NCBI GenBank assembly: GCA_903845315.1
Contig: CAIMWY010000410.1
Coordinates: 1 to 9,348 of the forward strand
Origin: an uncultured Burkholderiales bacterium
Lineage (GTDB): Bacteria; Pseudomonadota; Gammaproteobacteria; Burkholderiales; Burkholderiaceae
Reading direction: 5' to 3'
DNA: 9,348 nucleotides
How positions within the stretch are numbered: the first letter of the stretch is position 1; each line of letters opens with the position of its first letter. A program made the translations under genes and the position numbers. The notes beneath the pieces were generated by a model. That model had not been told where the DNA came from. It saw only the letters and a program-made list of their open reading frames with translations, and searched no databases. Of this stretch, positions 1 through 6,972 are shown piece by piece.

Positions 1-102
1 GAGGTGCCACCTCGGTATATTTCAACCTACAGTGAGGCGAAGCGTTTTGCCTTCGATATTGGTTTTAGGCCTTTGAAGCCCAGCGTTCTTCCCTGTTTTT
101 AG
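1..102 (+). CDS. 3' end of an unidentified upstream gene (partial)
   Basis: Reading frame 1 is open from the window edge to a TAG at 100-102, giving the last 33 residues of a protein. The visible tail includes TYSEAKRFAFDIGFRP and ends PSVLPCF; its mixed, amphipathic composition looks like a genuine protein C-terminus. I do not recognise the family from so short a piece. Its stop codon overlaps the AGGA ribosome-binding site of the next gene and lies only 9 bases before that gene's ATG. The two genes are therefore probably co-transcribed, with translation of the second coupled to the first. The 5' part lies outside the window. The alternative is that this is a chance open frame, because 33 codons is weak evidence alone; the tight spacing is the main support. 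Confidence 0.55.
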   Translation, partial: EVPPRYISTYSEAKRFAFDIGFRPLKPSVLPCF

Positions 103-111
103 GAAATTCTC

Positions 112-1464
112 ATGTCATTGATTCAGCAACTCAAAGCCCGTTCTGTCGACCACAAGCCAGTGCGCGTGGCCATCATTGGCGCTGGCAAGTTTGGCTCCAT
201 GTATTTGTCACAAGTGCCACGCACGCCGGGTATTCACTTGGTGGCCGTGATCGATTTATCACCAGACCGTGCCAAAGCATCGTTGGCGCGCGTGGGTTGG
301 TCAGAGCCCAACTACAGCGCCATCTCTTTGGCCGAAGCTGCCAAGACCGGTGCCACTTTCATCACCGATGACGCGCACGCTGTGATTGCCAGTGACCATA
401 TCGACATGGTGATCGACTCGACGGGGAGTCCAGCCGCAGGGGTGCGTCACGCCTTGCTGTGCTGTGAGCACCGCAAACACATCATCATGGTCAACGTCGA
501 GGCCGATGTGCTGGCAGGCCCCTTGCTCGCGCGCAGGGCTGCGCAGGCAGGCATCATCTATTCCATGGCGTCGGGCGACCAACCCGCTTTGATTGCCGAG
601 TTGGTGGATTGGGCGCGCACCATTGGCCTGGAGGTGGTGTGTGCGGGCAAAGGTACCAAGTACCTGCCCATTTACCACCAGTCCACCCCCGAGACGGTGT
701 GGGGTCACTATGGCTTCAGCGAAGCGCAGGTGGCTGGCGGTGACTTCAATGCCCAGATGTTCAACTCGTTCCTCGATGGCACCAAGTCGGCGTTGGAAAT
801 GGCGGCTGTGGCCAATGGTTGTGACTTGCTGCCCCCCAGCGATGGCTTGCTGTTTCCGCCTTGCGGCGTCGACGACTTACCGCATATTTTGCGTCCCGTG
901 AGCGATGGCGGTATCTTGTCTCAAAAAGGCACGGTCGAAGTGGTGTCTTCCATCGAGCGTGATGGCCGTCCGGTGTTTCGCGATTTACGCTGGGGCGTTT
1001 ATGCCGTCTTCGAGGCGCCCAGCCAGTATGTGATGGACTGCTTCTCGCAATATGGCTTGAAAACCGACAGCACAGGCCGCTATGCCGCGATGTACAAGCC
1101 GTACCACCTGATTGGTTTGGAGTTGGGTATTTCGGTGGCCAGCATTGCGCTACGCGGCGAAGCCACGGGGGCGACGGGTGACTGGCGCGGCGATGTGGTG
1201 GCTACGGCTAAGCGCGCACTCAAAGCGGGAGAGACCTTGGATGGCGAAGGCGGCTTCACGGTGTACGGCAAGGTAATTCCTGCGGCAGACTCTTTGCGCC
1301 TGGGCGGCTTGCCGATTGGCTTGGCGCACCACATGGTGCTCAAGCGCGATATTTCTGCAGGGCATGTGGTGTCTTGGAGCGATGTCGATTTTGATGCATC
1401 AAGCCAGGTGGTGAAAGTGCGTCGCGAGATGGAAGAGATGTTCCGCCGCGAGTGGAAACTTTAA
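112..1464 (+). CDS. DRL-type (DXP reductoisomerase-like) NAD(P)-dependent oxidoreductase with C-terminal SAF domain
   Basis: The 450-residue protein begins with a Rossmann fold: beta strand VRVAIIGAGKFGSM (residues 17-30, GxGxxG at G23/G25/G28), an acidic strand end at D48, and a homoserine-dehydrogenase-like NAD-binding domain to about residue 150. A catalytic-type middle domain follows (about 150-355), containing SGDQPAL (154-160), GKGTKY (179-184) and KPYHLIGLELG (329-339). A SAF-like domain covers about 361-428. This order and length match the family of Brucella abortus DRL, an alternative 1-deoxy-D-xylulose-5-phosphate reductoisomerase unrelated to classical DXR. Many family members occur where classical DXR is present and have no known substrate; SAF-based pipelines often mislabel them FlgA-like. 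The start is supported by AGGA at 101-104, seven bases before the ATG. It is probably cytosolic, with no signal peptide or membrane segment. Family assignment is fairly secure; the reaction is not. Confidence 0.85.
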   Translation: MSLIQQLKARSVDHKPVRVAIIGAGKFGSMYLSQVPRTPGIHLVAVIDLSPDRAKASLARVGWSEPNYSAISLAEAAKTGATFITDDAHAVIASDHIDMVIDSTGSPAAGVRHALLCCEHRKHIIMVNVEADVLAGPLLARRAAQAGIIYSMASGDQPALIAELVDWARTIGLEVVCAGKGTKYLPIYHQSTPETVWGHYGFSEAQVAGGDFNAQMFNSFLDGTKSALEMAAVANGCDLLPPSDGLLFPPCGVDDLPHILRPVSDGGILSQKGTVEVVSSIERDGRPVFRDLRWGVYAVFEAPSQYVMDCFSQYGLKTDSTGRYAAMYKPYHLIGLELGISVASIALRGEATGATGDWRGDVVATAKRALKAGETLDGEGGFTVYGKVIPAADSLRLGGLPIGLAHHMVLKRDISAGHVVSWSDVDFDASSQVVKVRREMEEMFRREWKL

Positions 1465-1482
1465 GACCCTGGGGGAGCCCAT

Positions 1483-1521
1483 AAAAAAAGCCACGCTGAC
1501 CGGAATCAGCATGGCTTTTTT
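1483..1521. terminator. Bidirectional rho-independent terminator between convergent genes
   Basis: The arms 1490-1499 (GCCACGCTGA) and 1506-1515 (TCAGCATGGC) pair over ten positions with one C/A mismatch around a six-base loop, CCGGAA. The hairpin is flanked by seven A (1483-1489) on the left and six T (1516-1521) on the right, so it reads as stem plus U-tract on both strands. It sits 25 bases after the DRL-like stop codon and 18 bases past the stop of the convergent winged-helix gene. It can therefore end both transcripts. Confidence 0.9.
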
Positions 1522-1533
1522 CGTACAGAAAGG

Positions 1534-1881
1534 TCAGGCTGGGTTCATCGCTTGGTTCATGGCTTGACCAATGCTTTCGAAATAATCATGGGCTGTTTGT
1601 GTCGGAACCAAGTACTTGGTTCGGCGATTTTTGCCTTCAAAGGCGGTGTCGATCATGCCCAATTCACGCAACTGGTCAAGCTTGCGATGGATGGTGGCAG
1701 GTGAGGCAATTTGACTCAGAGCCATGGCATCTGTGACCGTCATGGGCTTGTCGTCGGCATAACGGACAAAAATCATTTCCAGCAATTTTTTGGCGTCCAA
1801 GTCCATGGTCGGCGCGTTGTTTCCGCCTTCCAAGGCATGGACGATGTTTAAGAAACGCAGGTAGATGTGTTTTGCAGTCAT
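1534..1881 (-). CDS. Small winged-helix (MarR-like) transcriptional regulator
   Basis: This is a 115-residue protein with a single winged helix-turn-helix domain and little else. An N-terminal helix (about 4-18) and a LLEMIFVRYAD helix (33-43) precede the HTH: TVTDAMALSQIA (48-59), then a recognition helix around SPATIHRKLDQLRELG (60-75). A basic beta wing follows at FEGKNRRTKYLVP (81-93). There is no obvious ligand domain, so any signal sensing is unclear. Similar short regulators are common in Burkholderiales, but I cannot name a studied orthologue. The gene lies 117 bases downstream of gabD on the same strand, behind its own AT-rich leader, and converges on the DRL-like gene. No clear Shine-Dalgarno motif precedes the ATG at 1881. 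The C-terminus carries a small repeat, AMNQAMNPA. A DNA-binding role is inferred from the fold; its targets are unknown. Confidence 0.8.
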   Translation of the reverse strand: MTAKHIYLRFLNIVHALEGGNNAPTMDLDAKKLLEMIFVRYADDKPMTVTDAMALSQIASPATIHRKLDQLRELGMIDTAFEGKNRRTKYLVPTQTAHDYFESIGQAMNQAMNPA

Positions 1882-1960
1882 GATGGGTACGTTGATATTT
1901 TATGTTTTAAATTATTGTAATAGTGAGCCAAGTATGTATTGGATATTGTGATCCTATTTG
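1882..1960 (-). promoter_or_regulatory. AT-rich leader of the winged-helix gene with candidate -10 and operator
   Basis: This stretch is clearly richer in A and T than its surroundings and precedes the regulator's ATG. On the minus strand TACAAT (1919-1914) is one base from the sigma-70 -10 consensus and would start RNA roughly 25 bases before the ATG. At 17-base spacing the -35 position reads CCAATA, which is poor. Two short inverted repeats overlap there: CCAA-N7-TTGG at 1928-1942 and GGAT-N6-ATCC at 1941-1954. A repressor, possibly the encoded protein itself, could bind here. The promoter and operator roles are inferred from position only. Confidence 0.35.
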
Positions 1961-1965
1961 ACCTG

Positions 1966-1989
1966 AAAGAGGGGACTTTGCCCCTTCTT
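1966..1989 (-). terminator. Possible weak terminator hairpin after gabD
   Basis: GGGG (1971-1974) and CCCC (1981-1984) pair around a six-base loop. The stem extends outward through A-T and wobble pairs, with one mismatch, into an A-rich left flank (1966-1969) and a T-rich right flank. Read on the minus strand it lies 9 bases beyond the gabD stop and is followed by only a short, interrupted T stretch (TCTTT). It may give partial termination, leaving some read-through into the winged-helix gene. Confidence 0.4.
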
Positions 1990-1998
1990 TATAAGCCC

Positions 1999-3471
1999 TT
2001 ATTTCAAGATGTCACCCAAGCACAGGTATTTGATTTCCAAATACTCGTCCATGCCGTGGTGCGAGCCCTCGCGGCCCAAGCCTGACTGCTTGACGCCACC
2101 AAAGGGCACATGCTCGGTGGCGATGATGCCCACATTGATGCCCACCATGCCGTATTCAAGCGCTTCACTAACACGGAAAATGCGGCCGACATCGCGGCTG
2201 TAGAAGTAGCTGGCCAAACCAAACTCGGTGTGGTTGGCCGCGTCGATGGCTTCTTGCTCCTGCTTGAAGCGAAACACCGGTGCAAAGGGGCCAAAGGTTT
2301 CTTCGCGTGCGCACAGCATGTCGGCGCGCGCTTCGGCGATCACGGTGGGTTGGAAGAACTGGCCTTCTAGTTTGTGGCCTCCGGTCAACAGCTTGCCGCC
2401 TTTGCTGAGGGCGTCTTGCACATGGCGCTCCACTTTTTCAATGGCCGCAGACTCAATCAAGGGGCCTTGCATCACGCCTTCATCGAATCCGTTGCCCACC
2501 TTGAGGGCTTTGACCTTGGCGGCAAACTTTTGCACAAACTCGTCGTACACCGCGTCTTGCACGTAGATGCGGTTGGCGCACACGCAAGTTTGGCCGGCGT
2601 TGCGGTATTTGCTGGCCATGGCGCCTTCGACTGCGCTGTCGATGTCGGCGTCGTCAAACACGATGAAGGGGGCATTGCCACCCAACTCCAGCGCGAGTTT
2701 TTTGATGCTGGGTGCCGACTGCGCCATCAAGATGCGGCCCACTTCGGTGGAGCCGGTGAAGCTGATGTGGCGCACCACATCGCTGGCGCAAAACACCTTA
2801 CCCACGGCGATGCTGTTGTCGCTGTCGGCGGTGAGCACATTCAGCACGCCTGCTGGAATGCCGGCGCGCATGGCCAACTCTGCGGCTGCCAGTGCCGTGA
2901 GCGGTGTGAGTTCTGCGGGCTTGATGACCACGGGGCAACCGGCGGCCAACGCAGGGGCTACTTTGCGGGTGATCATGGCGAGCGGAAAGTTCCATGGCGT
3001 GATGGCGGCGCAAACGCCAATGGGCTGGCGCAGCACCATCAGGCGGCGGTTGTTGTCGAATTGGGGCAGGGTTTCGCCGTTGACGCGTTTGGCCTCTTCG
3101 GCATACCACTCGACAAAGCTGGCGCCGTAGACCACTTCGCCTTTGGCTTCGGCAAAGGGCTTGCCCTGTTCGGCGGTCATCAGACGGCCCAAGTCGTCGA
3201 CGTTGGCCATGAGCAAGTCAAACCACTTGCGCAAGATGATGCTGCGCTCTTTGCTGGTTTTGCTGCGCCAAGCAGGCCATGCAGCATTGGCCGCAGCAAT
3301 GGCGGCTTCGGCCTCCGCAGTGCCTAGGTTGGCCACGTCGGCCAGTTTTTCGCCCGTGGCTGGGTCGTGCACGTCAAAGCGGCTGCTGCCTTTGAGCCAT
3401 TGACCATTGATCAGGGCATCTGTTTTCAGCAAGCTGGGGTCATTCAGCAGTGAGAGGGGGGCGTTCATCAT
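1999..3471 (-). CDS. gabD: Succinate-semialdehyde dehydrogenase (aldehyde dehydrogenase superfamily)
   Basis: The enzyme oxidises succinate semialdehyde to succinate with NAD(P)+, the last step of GABA and 4-hydroxybutyrate breakdown, in the cytosol. With the start at 3471 it has 490 residues, close to E. coli GabD (482). Hallmarks are PWNF with Asn161, the FTGSTEVG cofactor loop, the LELGG motif with general base Glu262, and GQTCVCANR with nucleophile Cys296. The Cys-x-Cys pair (296/298) is typical of GabD; the Glu-to-Cys distance of 34 equals that in E. coli. The C-terminal stretch around EALEYGMVGIN, PFGGVKQSGLGREGS and YLEIKYLCLG is strongly GabD-like. The start was chosen because AGGAG lies seven bases before this ATG; a second ATG follows directly. 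A frame extension to a TTG at 3543 has no ribosome site and adds residues unlike the family. No gabT is nearby, so the semialdehyde source is not shown. Confidence 0.93.
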   Translation of the reverse strand: MMNAPLSLLNDPSLLKTDALINGQWLKGSSRFDVHDPATGEKLADVANLGTAEAEAAIAAANAAWPAWRSKTSKERSIILRKWFDLLMANVDDLGRLMTAEQGKPFAEAKGEVVYGASFVEWYAEEAKRVNGETLPQFDNNRRLMVLRQPIGVCAAITPWNFPLAMITRKVAPALAAGCPVVIKPAELTPLTALAAAELAMRAGIPAGVLNVLTADSDNSIAVGKVFCASDVVRHISFTGSTEVGRILMAQSAPSIKKLALELGGNAPFIVFDDADIDSAVEGAMASKYRNAGQTCVCANRIYVQDAVYDEFVQKFAAKVKALKVGNGFDEGVMQGPLIESAAIEKVERHVQDALSKGGKLLTGGHKLEGQFFQPTVIAEARADMLCAREETFGPFAPVFRFKQEQEAIDAANHTEFGLASYFYSRDVGRIFRVSEALEYGMVGINVGIIATEHVPFGGVKQSGLGREGSHHGMDEYLEIKYLCLGDILK

Positions 3472-3501
3472 GGGGTGTCTCCTAGCAATCTTGCAAGCAT
3501 A

Positions 3502-3543
3502 GCGTCTGCTGGGTGCCTGAGGTGTCTGGCAGGCGTCTGTCAA
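3502..3543. promoter_or_regulatory. Shared gabD/alaS regulatory spacer: phased heptamers and a lone -35 box
   Basis: Four heptamers fitting GYGYCTG lie at 3502-3508, 3513-3519, 3522-3528 and 3533-3539. Their starts are 11, 9 and 11 bases apart, about one helical turn each. A perfect TTGACA stands next to them on the minus strand (3543-3538), suitable as a gabD -35 box. The -10 position 17 bases further (3520-3515, TCAGGC) is not consensus-like, so gabD may need an activator or use another sigma factor. The base pattern is directly visible; its binding role is inference. Confidence 0.35.
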
Positions 3544-3554
3544 CTGCCCAAACC

Positions 3555-3560
3555 TATAAT
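3555..3560 (+). promoter_or_regulatory. Consensus -10 box of alaS, probably giving a leaderless mRNA
   Basis: A perfect TATAAT ends six bases before the alaS ATG at 3567. RNA synthesis normally begins six to eight bases after this box, that is at or within a base or two of the A of the start codon. The matching -35 region is poor (around 3532-3537, GGCGTC at 17-base spacing). A GAGG at 3563-3566 directly abuts the ATG, too close to act as a normal ribosome-binding site. If this promoter is used, the transcript has essentially no 5' leader. Confidence 0.6.
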
Positions 3561-3566
3561 TTGAGG

Positions 3567-6191
3567 ATGACTACCCCCCAATTCACCGTCGCGGACATTC
3601 GCAAAACCTTTCTGGACTTTTTTGCCTCTAAGGGCCATACCGTGGTGGCTTCGAGTCCCTTGGTGCCGGGCAATGACCCCACCTTGATGTTCACCAACTC
3701 GGGCATGGTGCAGTTCAAAGACGTGTTCTTAGGGTCAGACAAACGCTCCTACGTGCGTGCTGCTTCTGTGCAGGCGTGTCTGCGGGCCGGTGGCAAGCAC
3801 AACGACCTGGAAAACGTGGGCTACACCGCCCGTCACCACACCTTCTTTGAAATGCTGGGCAACTGGAGCTTTGGCGACTACTTCAAGCGTGAGTCGCTCA
3901 AGTGGGCCTGGGAGTTGCTGACCGAGGTCTACAAGCTGCCTGCGGATCGTTTGCTGGCCACCGTGTACCAAGAGGACGACGAGGCCTACGACATTTGGAC
4001 CAAAGAAATTGGCTTAGCCCCTGAGCGCGTGATTCGCATCGGCGACAACAAGGGTGGGCGCTACAAGAGCGACAACTTCTGGATGATGGCCGACACCGGA
4101 CCGTGTGGCCCGTGCTCTGAGATCTTCTATGACCACGGCGACCACATCCCCGGCGGCCCACCCGGCAGCCCCGACGAAGACGGCGACCGCTTCATCGAGA
4201 TCTGGAACAACGTGTTCATGCAGTTCAACATGGCCGAAGACGGCTCTGTCACCCGCTTGCCTGCACCGTGTGTGGACACCGGCATGGGCCTGGAGCGCCT
4301 AGCCGCCATCTTGCAGCACGTGCACAGCAACTATGAAATCGACATCTTTGACTCGCTCATCAAAGCCGCCTCACGCGAGACGGGCTGTCAAGACCTGGGC
4401 CACAAGAGCTTGCGCGTGATAGCCGACCACATCCGTGCCACCGCCTTCTTGGTGAGCGATGGCGTGGTGCCCAGCAACGAAGGGCGTGGTTATGTGCAGC
4501 GCCGCATCATTCGCCGCGCCATTCGCCACGGGTATTTGCTGGGCCAGAAAAAGCCGTTCTTTCACAAGTTGGTGCCCGACCTGGTCCAGCTCATGGGCGC
4601 GGCCTATCCCAACTTGGCCAACCAAGCCGAGCGCATCACCGACATCTTGCGTGTGGAAGAAGAGCGCTTCTTTGAGACGCTTGAAATTGGCATGCAAATT
4701 TTGGATGCGGCCTTGGACGGCGGCGTCAAAGAGTTGCCCGGAGAAGTGGCCTTCAAGCTGCACGACACCTTCGGTTTTCCGCTCGACTTGTCGGCCGACG
4801 TGTGCCGCGAGCGCGGCCTGAGCGTGGACGAAGCCGGCTTTCATGCCGCGATGGAAAAGCAAAAGAACCAAGCCCGCGCCGCTGGCAAGTTCAAGATGGA
4901 CAAGGCCTTGGAGTACACGGGGGCAGGCAACACCTTTGTGGGCTATGACGACCTCAAAGCCACCGCCCAAGTGGTGGCGGTGTACTTGGACGGCACCTCG
5001 GTGGCCGAACTCAAGCACGGCCAAAGCGGCGTGGTGGTGTTGAACACCACCCCGTTCTACGCCGAGAGTGGCGGACAGGTGGGCGACGAAGGTGTGTTGG
5101 TGAGCGGCTCTGCCCAGTTCGCGGTGGAAGACACCCTCAAGATCAAAGCCGATGTGTATGGCCACCACGGCACCTTGACCCAAGGCACTTTGGCCGTGGG
5201 CGACCATGTGCAGGCCGAGGTGAACACCGCAGCCCGCGCCGCCACGGTGCGCAACCACTCGGCCACACACTTGATGCACAAGGCCTTGCGCGAGGTGCTG
5301 GGTGACCATGTGCAGCAAAAAGGCAGCTTGGTGAATGCCGAGCGCACACGCTTTGACTTTGCCCACAACGCGCCCGTGACCGAGCCCCAAGTGCGCGAGA
5401 TTGAAGCCCGTGTGAACGCCGAAATCTTGGCCAATGCCGCAGCCCAGGCGCGTGTGATGGACATTGAGTCGGCCCAAAAAACCGGCGCCATGATGTTGTT
5501 TGGCGAGAAGTACGGCGAGACCGTGCGCGTGCTCGACATCGGCTCCAGCCGCGAGCTGTGCGGGGGCACTCACGTCAAAGCCACGGGCGACATTGGCTTG
5601 TTCAAGGTGGTGGGCGAGAGCGGCGTGGCCGCGGGTGTGCGCCGCATCGAAGCGGTGACGGGTCAGAACGCTTTGCACTATTTGCAAACCCTCGAAGACA
5701 CCGTGGCCCATGCCGCGGGTGCCTTCAAGGCACCCACGGCTGAACTCAACCACCGCATTGCTCAGGTGCTGGACCAAGTCAAGTCGCTGGAAAAAGAACT
5801 GTCGTCCCTCAAAGGCAAATTGGCCTCGTTCCAAGGCGACGAGTTGATGACCCAGTCGGTCGATGTCAAAGGCGTCAAGGTGCTGGCCGCCAAGCTGGAT
5901 GGGGCGGATGCCAAGACCTTGCGTGACACCGTGGACAAACTCAAAGATAAGCTCAAGACAGCGGCCATCGTGCTGGCCTCGGTTGATGGCGAGAAGGTGC
6001 ACCTCAGCGCGGGCGTGACCGCCGACACCATGGGCCGCGTCAAAGCCGGCGAGCTGGTGAACTTTGTGGCCCAGCAAGTCGGTGGCAAGGGCGGTGGCAA
6101 GCCCGATATGGCCATGGCCGGTGGCACCCAGCCCGCAGGCGTGGACAAGGCCTTGGCCAGCGTGCACGCGTGGGTGGCTGAGCGCCTGTGA
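3567..6191 (+). CDS. alaS: Alanine--tRNA ligase
   Basis: This cytosolic enzyme charges tRNA(Ala) with alanine and hydrolyses mischarged Ser- and Gly-tRNA(Ala). From the ATG at 3567 it has 874 residues, against 876 in E. coli. The class II catalytic domain opens with [19 protein letters not shown] and contains [15 protein letters not shown] and the motif 3 region [11 protein letters not shown]. The editing domain carries the zinc-site residues HSATH (His564, His568) and CGGTH (Cys665, His669), at almost the same positions as E. coli His564, His568, Cys666 and His670. The C-terminal C-Ala domain is intact, with [15 protein letters not shown] near the end. All domains look full length, so this should be the functional housekeeping copy. 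The frame stays open upstream to a GTG at 3513, but the extra 18 residues lack similarity and would begin upstream of the -10 box. The stop codon overlaps the next gene's first possible ATG by one base. Confidence 0.97.
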   Translation: MTTPQFTVADIRKTFLDFFASKGHTVVASSPLVPGNDPTLMFTNSGMVQFKDVFLGSDKRSYVRAASVQACLRAGGKHNDLENVGYTARHHTFFEMLGNWSFGDYFKRESLKWAWELLTEVYKLPADRLLATVYQEDDEAYDIWTKEIGLAPERVIRIGDNKGGRYKSDNFWMMADTGPCGPCSEIFYDHGDHIPGGPPGSPDEDGDRFIEIWNNVFMQFNMAEDGSVTRLPAPCVDTGMGLERLAAILQHVHSNYEIDIFDSLIKAASRETGCQDLGHKSLRVIADHIRATAFLVSDGVVPSNEGRGYVQRRIIRRAIRHGYLLGQKKPFFHKLVPDLVQLMGAAYPNLANQAERITDILRVEEERFFETLEIGMQILDAALDGGVKELPGEVAFKLHDTFGFPLDLSADVCRERGLSVDEAGFHAAMEKQKNQARAAGKFKMDKALEYTGAGNTFVGYDDLKATAQVVAVYLDGTSVAELKHGQSGVVVLNTTPFYAESGGQVGDEGVLVSGSAQFAVEDTLKIKADVYGHHGTLTQGTLAVGDHVQAEVNTAARAATVRNHSATHLMHKALREVLGDHVQQKGSLVNAERTRFDFAHNAPVTEPQVREIEARVNAEILANAAAQARVMDIESAQKTGAMMLFGEKYGETVRVLDIGSSRELCGGTHVKATGDIGLFKVVGESGVAAGVRRIEAVTGQNALHYLQTLEDTVAHAAGAFKAPTAELNHRIAQVLDQVKSLEKELSSLKGKLASFQGDELMTQSVDVKGVKVLAAKLDGADAKTLRDTVDKLKDKLKTAAIVLASVDGEKVHLSAGVTADTMGRVKAGELVNFVAQQVGGKGGGKPDMAMAGGTQPAGVDKALASVHAWVAERL

Positions 6192-6859
6192 TGTGCGCCT
6201 GCGGCTCACGCGACATGCCGGTGCGCAGCCGCCGCCGGATGTGGCCCATGTGGCGGGTGCAGCGTGTGCGTCGTGGCATTGTGAACGTGTGGCGCTGGGT
6301 GCTGGCAGGGGTGTTGGGCTTGTGTCTGTGGCCAGCCATGGCCCAGTTCGACAAGTCGCCCTGGCCGGGCAAGACACCAACACCCAAACTGGAAGTGGCC
6401 GACTTGCAAGGCAAGGTCTGGTCCCGCGCTGACTTGCTTGACAAAACCGTGGTGCTGAACTTTTGGGCCACCTGGTGTGCGCCCTGCAAAGAAGAGTTGC
6501 CCACCTTGCAAACCCTGCACGACATCAGCGACAGCAGCACGTTGGTGCTGAGCGTCAACGTGCGCGAACCTGCGTCGCGCGTGGCGCGCTACGTGCAAGC
6601 CACGGGGCTGACCTTTCCTGTGCTGCTCGACCCCAAGGGCGAGCTGGCCAAGCGCTGGGGCGTGATGGTGTTTCCTACCACCGTACTGATCGGGTCCGAT
6701 GGCCAAGCCCGCTGGCGCGTGATGGGCGATGTGGACTGGAGTGGGCGTGACGCGCAAACCTGGCTGACTCAGCTGGCGCAAACGTCGCACCTTCAAGCGC
6801 CCAGCCCAGCACCCACCTCAGCGCCAGCCGAAGTACCCGCTTTAAGCCTCAAGCGATAA
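6191..6859 (+). CDS. TlpA-like periplasmic thiol-disulfide oxidoreductase
   Basis: This is a thioredoxin-fold protein of up to 222 residues, likely exported to the periplasm. A positively charged N-region (RVQRVRRGIVNVWRW) leads into a hydrophobic stretch, VLAGVLGLCLWPAMA, with a probable cleavage after AMA before QFDKS. The core has VVLNFWATWCAPCKEELP, whose WCAPC holds the redox pair Cys96/Cys99 in this numbering, and the cis-Pro motif VFPTT about 65 residues later, both typical of TlpA/ResA proteins. A tail of about 20 residues rich in Pro and Ala ends it. The start is uncertain: the ATG at 6191 overlaps the alaS stop (TGATG), but it adds an odd Cys-containing leader and lacks a clear ribosome site. 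ATGs at 6215, 6239 or 6248 give more normal signal peptides. Family members reduce disulfides in cytochrome c maturation or other exported proteins; no cytochrome genes lie nearby. Confidence 0.85.
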   Translation: MCACGSRDMPVRSRRRMWPMWRVQRVRRGIVNVWRWVLAGVLGLCLWPAMAQFDKSPWPGKTPTPKLEVADLQGKVWSRADLLDKTVVLNFWATWCAPCKEELPTLQTLHDISDSSTLVLSVNVREPASRVARYVQATGLTFPVLLDPKGELAKRWGVMVFPTTVLIGSDGQARWRVMGDVDWSGRDAQTWLTQLAQTSHLQAPSPAPTSAPAEVPALSLKR

Positions 6860-6865
6860 TCCACC

Positions 6866-6890
6866 CGCTCTTGCGCGGTTGCGCAGAGCG
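6866..6890 (+). other. GC-rich hairpin in the leader of the transglutaminase gene
   Basis: CGCTC-T-TGCGC (6866-6876) pairs with GCGCAGAGCG (6881-6890) around a GGTT loop, with one bulged T. It begins 6 bases after the TlpA-like stop. A smaller UUCG-type hairpin may follow at 6894-6906. No T tract follows either, so this is not a classical intrinsic terminator. It could protect the 3' end of the upstream mRNA or slow polymerase. The remaining spacer to 6972 shows no convincing promoter. Confidence 0.4.
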
Positions 6891-6972
6891 ACCTGCCTTC
6901 GGGGCATTGGTGCAGCAGCCGTTGCGCCTCGAGTGTGCCGACAGGTCTTCATCCTATTTCGGAGATCTCTTC

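Noticed and set aside
2374..3327. A 317-codon plus-strand frame opposite gabD
   Set aside because: The composition is low-complexity (Gly, Ala, His), there is no ribosome site and no known motif, while the opposite strand encodes an intact GabD with all catalytic residues.
3472..3543. TTG start adding 24 residues to GabD
   Set aside because: AGGAG sits correctly before the ATG at 3471. The extra residues are unlike GabD and overlap the likely promoter.
3513..3566. Upstream GTG start adding 18 residues to AlaS
   Set aside because: The extension has no family similarity and would begin upstream of the consensus -10 box. The ATG at 3567 gives the normal family N-terminus.
3472..3566. T-box or other riboswitch upstream of alaS
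   Set aside because: The spacer is only 95 bases and the likely transcription start is at the ATG, leaving no leader RNA to fold. No T-box-like or terminator structure is visible.
4371..6383. A 670-codon open frame on the minus strand opposite alaS
   Set aside because: It mirrors a strongly conserved, GC-biased coding gene; its product is rich in His, Gly and Ala with no recognisable domain. It also runs across the alaS/TlpA-like junction. This is a typical antisense shadow.
6871..6972. Earlier start for the transglutaminase-like protein
   Set aside because: It would place 34 residues before the Tat signal and covers a hairpin region. GGAG before the ATG at 6973 fits the shorter form.
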